This document shows positions 59,866 to 64,000 of a stretch of 64,000 nt of DNA, one piece after another. The DNA is from Pseudomonas fluorescens (lineage in GTDB: Bacteria > Pseudomonadota > Gammaproteobacteria > Pseudomonadales > Pseudomonadaceae), in NCBI RefSeq assembly GCF_000967965.1, contig NZ_LACC01000023.1:152505-216504 (forward strand), given 5' to 3'. A program made the position numbers and the translations under genes. Position 1 is the first letter of the stretch; every line of letters starts with the position of its first letter. The notes beneath the pieces are model-generated. The model searched no databases, was not told the DNA's origin, and saw nothing but the letters and a program-made list of their open reading frames with translations.

Positions 59866-60785
59866 GCGTGGTGATACGCCGGTTCGACGAGGAACTCGAG
59901 CAGGGCTTTTTGCGCATGAAGACGGTTTTCGGCTTGATCCCAGGCCACCGAGCGCTTGTCATCGAGCAGGTCGACGCTGATTTCCTCGCCACGGTGCGCC
60001 GGCAGGCAGTGCATGAACAGCACGTCGTCAACGGCCAGGTCGAGCAGGGCGCGGTTGACCTGATACGGTGCGAACAGCTGCAGACGCTTGGCGGTTTCTT
60101 CTTCCTGGCCCATGGAGGTCCAGACGTCGGTGCTCACCAGGTGTGCACCACGCACGGCTTCCTTCGGGTCGCGAACGATGGTGACCCGATCGCCGGCCTT
60201 GGCCAGGAACACCGGGTTGGGCTCGTAGCCTTCCGGGCAGGCAACGCGTAACTGGAAGTCGAACTGGATCGCCGCTTCTATATAGCTGTTGCACATGTTG
60301 TTGCCGTCGCCGATCCAGGCCACGGTCTTGCCCTGGATGGAGCCGCGGTGTTCGAGGAAGGTCTGCATGTCGGCCAGCAACTGGCACGGGTGCAGGTCAT
60401 CGGACAGGCCGTTGATCACTGGCACGCGGGAGTTGGCGGCGAACTCGGTCAGGTTGCTGTGGGCAAAGGTACGGATCATCACCGCGTCGAGCATGCTCGA
60501 CATGACGATGGCGCAGTCGCCGATCGGCTCGCCACGGCCCAGTTGGGTGTCACGGGGCGACAGGAAGATCGCCTGCCCGCCGAGCTGGATCATGCCGGCC
60601 TCGAAGGAGATCCGGGTACGGGTCGAGGATTTCTCGAAAATCATCCCCAAGACGCGGTTTTTCAGAGGCTCGAACAGTACGCCGCGGTTACGCAGGTCCT
60701 TGAGCTCAACGCCTCGACGGATCACGCTGACCAGCTCTTCGGGCGTGCAATCCATCAGGGAGAGAAAGTGCCTTGCGCTCATCAT
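59862..60785 (-). CDS. argF: Anabolic ornithine carbamoyltransferase ArgF
   Basis: A 307-residue OTCase (306 if the second of two adjacent ATG codons is used). Carbamoyl-phosphate binding STRTR is in FEKSSTRTRISFEAG, HPCQLLADMQT carries the HPxQ motif, DVWTSMGQE binds ornithine, and MHCLPAHRGEE carries the HCLP motif. It makes citrulline for arginine synthesis. The promoter shows two ArgR half-sites. It is followed by a coupled ABC ATPase gene. Confidence 0.97.
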   Translation of the reverse strand: MMSARHFLSLMDCTPEELVSVIRRGVELKDLRNRGVLFEPLKNRVLGMIFEKSSTRTRISFEAGMIQLGGQAIFLSPRDTQLGRGEPIGDCAIVMSSMLDAVMIRTFAHSNLTEFAANSRVPVINGLSDDLHPCQLLADMQTFLEHRGSIQGKTVAWIGDGNNMCNSYIEAAIQFDFQLRVACPEGYEPNPVFLAKAGDRVTIVRDPKEAVRGAHLVSTDVWTSMGQEEETAKRLQLFAPYQVNRALLDLAVDDVLFMHCLPAHRGEEISVDLLDDKRSVAWDQAENRLHAQKALLEFLVEPAYHHA

Positions 60786-60886
60786 TGACTACCTTTTGCT
60801 ACAAACCGCAGATACTCAAAGCCTTGTTTAACGGAACAACGGGCGAGACCTGCGGCGTAAGCCGCACGGGGCGACGAAATAGGGGA

Positions 60887-60923
60887 AGGCGCGATCTTAT
60901 AATTAAATGTCGCGTCTTACCAA
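60887..60923 (-). promoter_or_regulatory. ArgR site: two half-sites at the argF promoter
   Basis: On the plus strand TGTCGC-N8-AA (60908-60923) is a full Pseudomonas ArgR half-site. A weaker direct repeat of it lies at 60887-60902, 21 nt away centre to centre, two DNA turns. They cover the -35 and -10, which suits repression by arginine. Confidence 0.7.
60896..60923 (-). promoter_or_regulatory. Sigma-70 promoter of argF
   Basis: On the minus strand TTGGTA (60923-60918), 16 nt, TATAAG (60901-60896), about 110 nt before the argF start. It overlaps the ArgR half-sites. Confidence 0.6.
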
Positions 60924-61356
60924 TAGGGCTACAGTTTTTAGGGAGTTTCAGAGGTGCTACGGGTTCACCGAGGTAGCGCTTTTGAAGCCTGTTTCCTGAT
61001 AGCAGCGGTTCATTTGTACACCGGCCCCTCGGGGCTTGGCAATCAGGCTGGGCGGCAATGGTGCGCTGACAGTCGGTTTCTGACCTGTCATTCATCAGCG
61101 CCGGGCTCGACGAACACTGGCGCCTGATCGGCGAGCTGACCGGCGTGCATGGCCCCCACGGGCCGATTGAAACCCTTCAGGAAATCCAGTTGCAGGCGCC
61201 GCCCAGGCTGCCTTCGAACTGAATTCGGGCGGCCATCGGCTGGCCTGATAACCCTCGATTCACAAGACGAACGTCGCTGGCGTGGCGGCGGCTCCGGCGC
61301 CATAGTTTTGTTTCCGCGGCCAACGTTGCCCGCCCAAAACAAGACAGAAACTGGCC

Positions 61357-63465
61357 ATGACCAAGACTCTCCATCACCGTGCGTGCCATTTGTGCGAAGC
61401 CATCTGTGGCCTGACCATCGAAACCACCAGGGGCGAAGGCGGTAACGTCCAGATCACTTCGATCAAGGGCGACCCCCAGGATACGTTCAGCCGTGGGCAC
61501 ATCTGCCCCAAGGCCGTGGCCCTGCAAGACATTCAGAACGATCCGGATCGCCTGCATCAGCCGATGCAGCGGGTGGGCAATGAGTGGCATCCCATCGAGT
61601 GGCAAGCGGCATTCAATCTGGTCGCCGAACGCCTCGCCGCCATTCAGGAGCGTCACGGGCAAAACGCCGTGGCGGTCTATCAGGGCAATCCGAGCGTGCA
61701 CAATTACGGGCTGATGACCCACAGCAATTACTTCCTCGGACTGCTGAAAACCCGCAATCGGTTTTCCGCAACGTCGGTCGATCAATTGCCCCATCACCTG
61801 ACCAGTCATTTGATGTACGGCCACGGTTTGCTGCTGCCGATCCCGGACATCGATCACACTGATTTCATGCTGATCCTGGGGGGCAATCCACTGGCTTCGA
61901 ACGGCAGCATCATGACCGTGCCGGATGTGGAAAAACGCTTGAAGGCGATACAGGCCCGGGGTGGCAAAGTGGTGGTGGTCGATCCGCGCCGTAGTGAGAC
62001 AGCGGCGATTGCCGATCAGCATCTGTTCGTTCGCCCGGGCGGTGATGCCGCGCTGTTGTTCGGCCTGCTCAATACCTTGTTCGCTGAAGGTCTGACTCGC
62101 GACAGCCATCTGCCGGTGGATGGCCTGGAGGACGTACGGAAGGCCGTCGCGCCGTTCACCGCCGAGGCCATGAGTCCGTTGTGCGCCGTGCCGGCCGAAC
62201 AGATCCGCCAATTGGCGCGGGACTTCGCCGCGGCGCCGAGTGCCGTCTGCTATGGCCGCATGGGCGTTTCGACCCAGGCCTTCGGTACGCTGTGTCACTG
62301 GGTGGTGCAGTTGATCAATCTGGTCACCGGCAATCTCGATCGCGTGGGTGGTGCCTTGTGCACCGAGCCAGCAGTGGACCTGGTGGCGTCGACCTCGGGC
62401 GGGCATTTCAATCTGTGGCAGAGCCGGGTTTCCGGGCGGCCGGAATACGCCGGAGAACTACCTGTTTCGGCGCTGGCCGAAGAGATGCTCACCGAAGGGG
62501 AAGGGCAAGTCCGCGCGTTGATCACCGTGGCGGGCAATCCGGTGCTGTCCACACCCAATGGCCGACAACTCGAACAGGCGCTGGACGGGCTGGAGTTCAT
62601 GGTCAGCATCGATCTGTACATCAATGAAACCACGCGTTACGCCGACCTGATCCTGCCGTCCACGTCGGCGCTGGAAAACGACCATTACGACACCACCTTC
62701 AACCTGTTCGCGGTGCGCAATGTCAGTCGTTTCAACCGTGCCATCCTCGCCAAGCCCGAAGGTGCCTTGCACGACTGGGAGATCTTCGTCGGGCTGGCCA
62801 AGGCATTTGCCGCCATGACCGGCAAAGAGTTGAAACCCACTATCGCCCCCGCACAAATGATCGATCGCGGCCTGCGCATCGGGATGTACGGTGACAATTC
62901 AGAGCACAAGCTGTCGCTGGCGACGTTGTTCGATCATCCCCATGGCGTCGATCTGGGCGCGCTCAAGCCTAACCTGACGCCCCGCCTGAAGACTGCCAAT
63001 CAACGCATCCAGGCAGCACCGATCGAGATTCTCGCTGACCTGGCGCGCTTCGCAGCCTTGCAGGCACCGGCCGCCGACGAGTTGTTGATGATTGGCCGCC
63101 GACATGTACGCAGCAACAACTCATGGATGCATAACTATCATCGGTTGGTGAAAGGCAAGCCGCGTCACCAGTTGCTGATGCATCCGGACGATCTGGCGAG
63201 TCGCGGGCTCAGTGACGGGCAGCGTGTTCGGGTCAGCTCGCGGGTGGGTGTGATCGAAGTCGAAGTGCTTGGCAGTCTGGACATGATGAAAGGCGTGGTC
63301 AGCCTGCCTCACGGCTGGGGCCATGCGCGGCCTGGCGTGCAAATGTCGATTGCCAGCAGCCAGCCAGGCTCCAGCGCCAACGACCTGACCGACGAACGCC
63401 AGATTGACGAACTGTCGGGAAATGCCGCGCTCAATGGCGTGCCGGTGACCGTGGCGGCGGCTTGA
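61357..63465 (+). CDS. Molybdopterin oxidoreductase family protein with N-terminal Fe-S site
   Basis: A 702-residue protein of the DMSO-reductase/formate-dehydrogenase superfamily. The N-terminus has CHLCEAICGLTIE and, about 35 residues on, GHICPKA, together the CxxCxxxC...C ligands of a 4Fe-4S cluster. Cofactor-binding segments LILGGNPLASNGSI, VVVDPRRSETA and a C-terminal molydopterin-binding domain (about 580-695, HPDDLASRGLSDGQRVRVSSR) follow. No signal peptide, so cytoplasmic. No partner subunit adjoins it, and the electron acceptor and substrate are unknown. It would need the cofactor made by moaCDE. Confidence 0.87.
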   Translation: MTKTLHHRACHLCEAICGLTIETTRGEGGNVQITSIKGDPQDTFSRGHICPKAVALQDIQNDPDRLHQPMQRVGNEWHPIEWQAAFNLVAERLAAIQERHGQNAVAVYQGNPSVHNYGLMTHSNYFLGLLKTRNRFSATSVDQLPHHLTSHLMYGHGLLLPIPDIDHTDFMLILGGNPLASNGSIMTVPDVEKRLKAIQARGGKVVVVDPRRSETAAIADQHLFVRPGGDAALLFGLLNTLFAEGLTRDSHLPVDGLEDVRKAVAPFTAEAMSPLCAVPAEQIRQLARDFAAAPSAVCYGRMGVSTQAFGTLCHWVVQLINLVTGNLDRVGGALCTEPAVDLVASTSGGHFNLWQSRVSGRPEYAGELPVSALAEEMLTEGEGQVRALITVAGNPVLSTPNGRQLEQALDGLEFMVSIDLYINETTRYADLILPSTSALENDHYDTTFNLFAVRNVSRFNRAILAKPEGALHDWEIFVGLAKAFAAMTGKELKPTIAPAQMIDRGLRIGMYGDNSEHKLSLATLFDHPHGVDLGALKPNLTPRLKTANQRIQAAPIEILADLARFAALQAPAADELLMIGRRHVRSNNSWMHNYHRLVKGKPRHQLLMHPDDLASRGLSDGQRVRVSSRVGVIEVEVLGSLDMMKGVVSLPHGWGHARPGVQMSIASSQPGSSANDLTDERQIDELSGNAALNGVPVTVAAA

Positions 63466-63562
63466 ATCAGTCTGACGGAGAGACCGAGCAGGGCGCTCGG
63501 CTTTCCGTTACAATGCGCCACCGTGCCGACCCATGAGTCGGAAAGTTCAGCCGAGGTGCTCC

Positions 63563-63904
63563 ATGGATATCATCGAAACGATTAAAGAGCAGATTGCCAA
63601 CAACACCATTCTGCTTTACATGAAAGGTTCGCCGAATGCCCCGCAGTGCGGCTTCTCCGCGAAAGCCGCGCAGGCCGTGATGGCGTGTGGCGAAAAGTTT
63701 GCGTACGTGGACATCCTGCAGAACCCGGAAATCCGCGCCAACCTGCCAAAATACGCCAACTGGCCAACCTTCCCGCAGCTGTGGGTCGGCGGTGAGCTGG
63801 TCGGCGGTAGCGACATCATGACTGAAATGGCTGCTGACGGTTCGCTGCAGAGCCTGATCAAGGACGCCGCCGCCAAGGCCGCTGCTCCAAAGACCGAAGC
63901 CTGA
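63563..63904 (+). CDS. grxD: Monothiol glutaredoxin GrxD
   Basis: A 113-residue CGFS-type glutaredoxin. It begins MDIIETIKEQIANNTILLYMKG, with the active site QCGFSAKAAQ, WPTFPQLWVGGELVGG (cis-Pro and GSH contacts) and GSDIMTEM. Such proteins carry 2Fe-2S clusters with glutathione and BolA partners. The start at 63563 gives the family N-terminus. An Ala/Lys-rich tail ends the protein. Confidence 0.96.
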   Translation: MDIIETIKEQIANNTILLYMKGSPNAPQCGFSAKAAQAVMACGEKFAYVDILQNPEIRANLPKYANWPTFPQLWVGGELVGGSDIMTEMAADGSLQSLIKDAAAKAAAPKTEA

Positions 63905-63914
63905 TTCGCTTCTG

Positions 63915-63944
63915 CCCGGGTTTCGGCCAAACCTGAAACCCGGG
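63915..63944 (+). repeat. Hairpin after grxD
   Basis: CCCGGGTTTC pairs with GAAACCCGGG around a 10-nt loop, just after the grxD stop and before the main terminator. It has no T-run and may protect the 3' end. Confidence 0.6.
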
Positions 63945-63948
63945 TAAC

Positions 63949-63985
63949 AAAAAGCCCCGCCACTCGAAAGAGGGCGGGGCTTTTT
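63949..63985. terminator. Rho-independent terminator of grxD
   Basis: GCCCCGCC pairs with GGCGGGGC, flanked by A5 and T5, so it may work on both strands. Confidence 0.9.
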
Positions 63986-64000
63986 ATTGGTGCGCCAGGC

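Larger units (their letters stand above)
60786..61356. other. Intergenic region between argF and the molybdopterin oxidoreductase gene
   Basis: 571 bp between divergent genes. The left part holds the argF promoter and ArgR site. From 61070 to 61222 there is a coding-like plus-strand frame with no start codon that may be a gene remnant. The rest shows nothing recognisable. Confidence 0.5.

Overview
The window is a contiguous piece of a high-GC gammaproteobacterial chromosome. Gene order and protein sequences point to a Pseudomonas of the fluorescens group. Several blocks follow the order I know from P. aeruginosa and P. putida: dauB-dauA-dauR next to rhlB, ffh/rpsP-rimM-trmD-rplS, xerD-dsbC-hom-thrC, yaeQ-recJ, glpFKRD and argF-grxD. 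Intergenic gaps carry two families of paired REP palindromes typical of this group. I found no rRNA, tRNA, CRISPR array, insertion sequence or prophage.

Layout. 1-5.7 kb: gene-poor start, yaaA, a secreted polysaccharide deacetylase, a PIN-PhoH ATPase, then an A+T-rich patch with a HIT-like gene. 5.9-7.0 kb: moaCDE (molybdopterin synthesis). 7.3-13.4 kb: a D-arginine/L-arginine racemisation locus (periplasmic binding protein; dauB-dauA-dauR on the opposite strand), then rhlB and a carboxylesterase. 13.6-18.1 kb: the aapJQMP amino-acid ABC transporter behind a probable sigma-54 promoter. 18.4-22.3 kb: an FCD-type regulator overlapping a CynX-like transporter, an NTF2-like protein, a GIY-YIG protein and a glutathione S-transferase. 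22.4-28.6 kb: glutaredoxin-like protein, yejK, HU, rlmF, valS. 28.8-32.6 kb: an MHS transporter, a CorC/HlyC-type protein and a CcsA/YpjD-like protein. 32.8-36.6 kb: ffh and the rpsP operon, separated by a 158-bp near-perfect palindrome. 36.7-43.4 kb: an antiporter, xerD, dsbC, hom, thrC. 43.5-47.6 kb: an accessory stretch with a kinase-less BvgS/EvgS-like sensor, a DUF3509 protein, a TIGR02285-type binding protein and a CoA-transferase. 47.8-51.6 kb: yaeQ, recJ, an old-yellow-enzyme homologue. 51.6-56.9 kb: glpFKRD on the minus strand. 57.3-64 kb: ybaK, a PhzF-like enzyme, argF with an ABC ATPase, a molybdopterin oxidoreductase and grxD.

Most of the window is core metabolism and information processing. 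The points most worth checking are regulatory or structural: a palindrome shared by the dauB promoter and the arginine-type binding-protein promoter (likely DauR operator), a -24/-12 promoter before aapJ, paired ArgR half-sites on the argF promoter, GlpR-like operators before glpF and glpD, the 158-bp palindrome after ffh, a sensor gene ending where its kinase should begin, and a DauA active-site substitution. I did not find a multi-gene system that looks wholly new.
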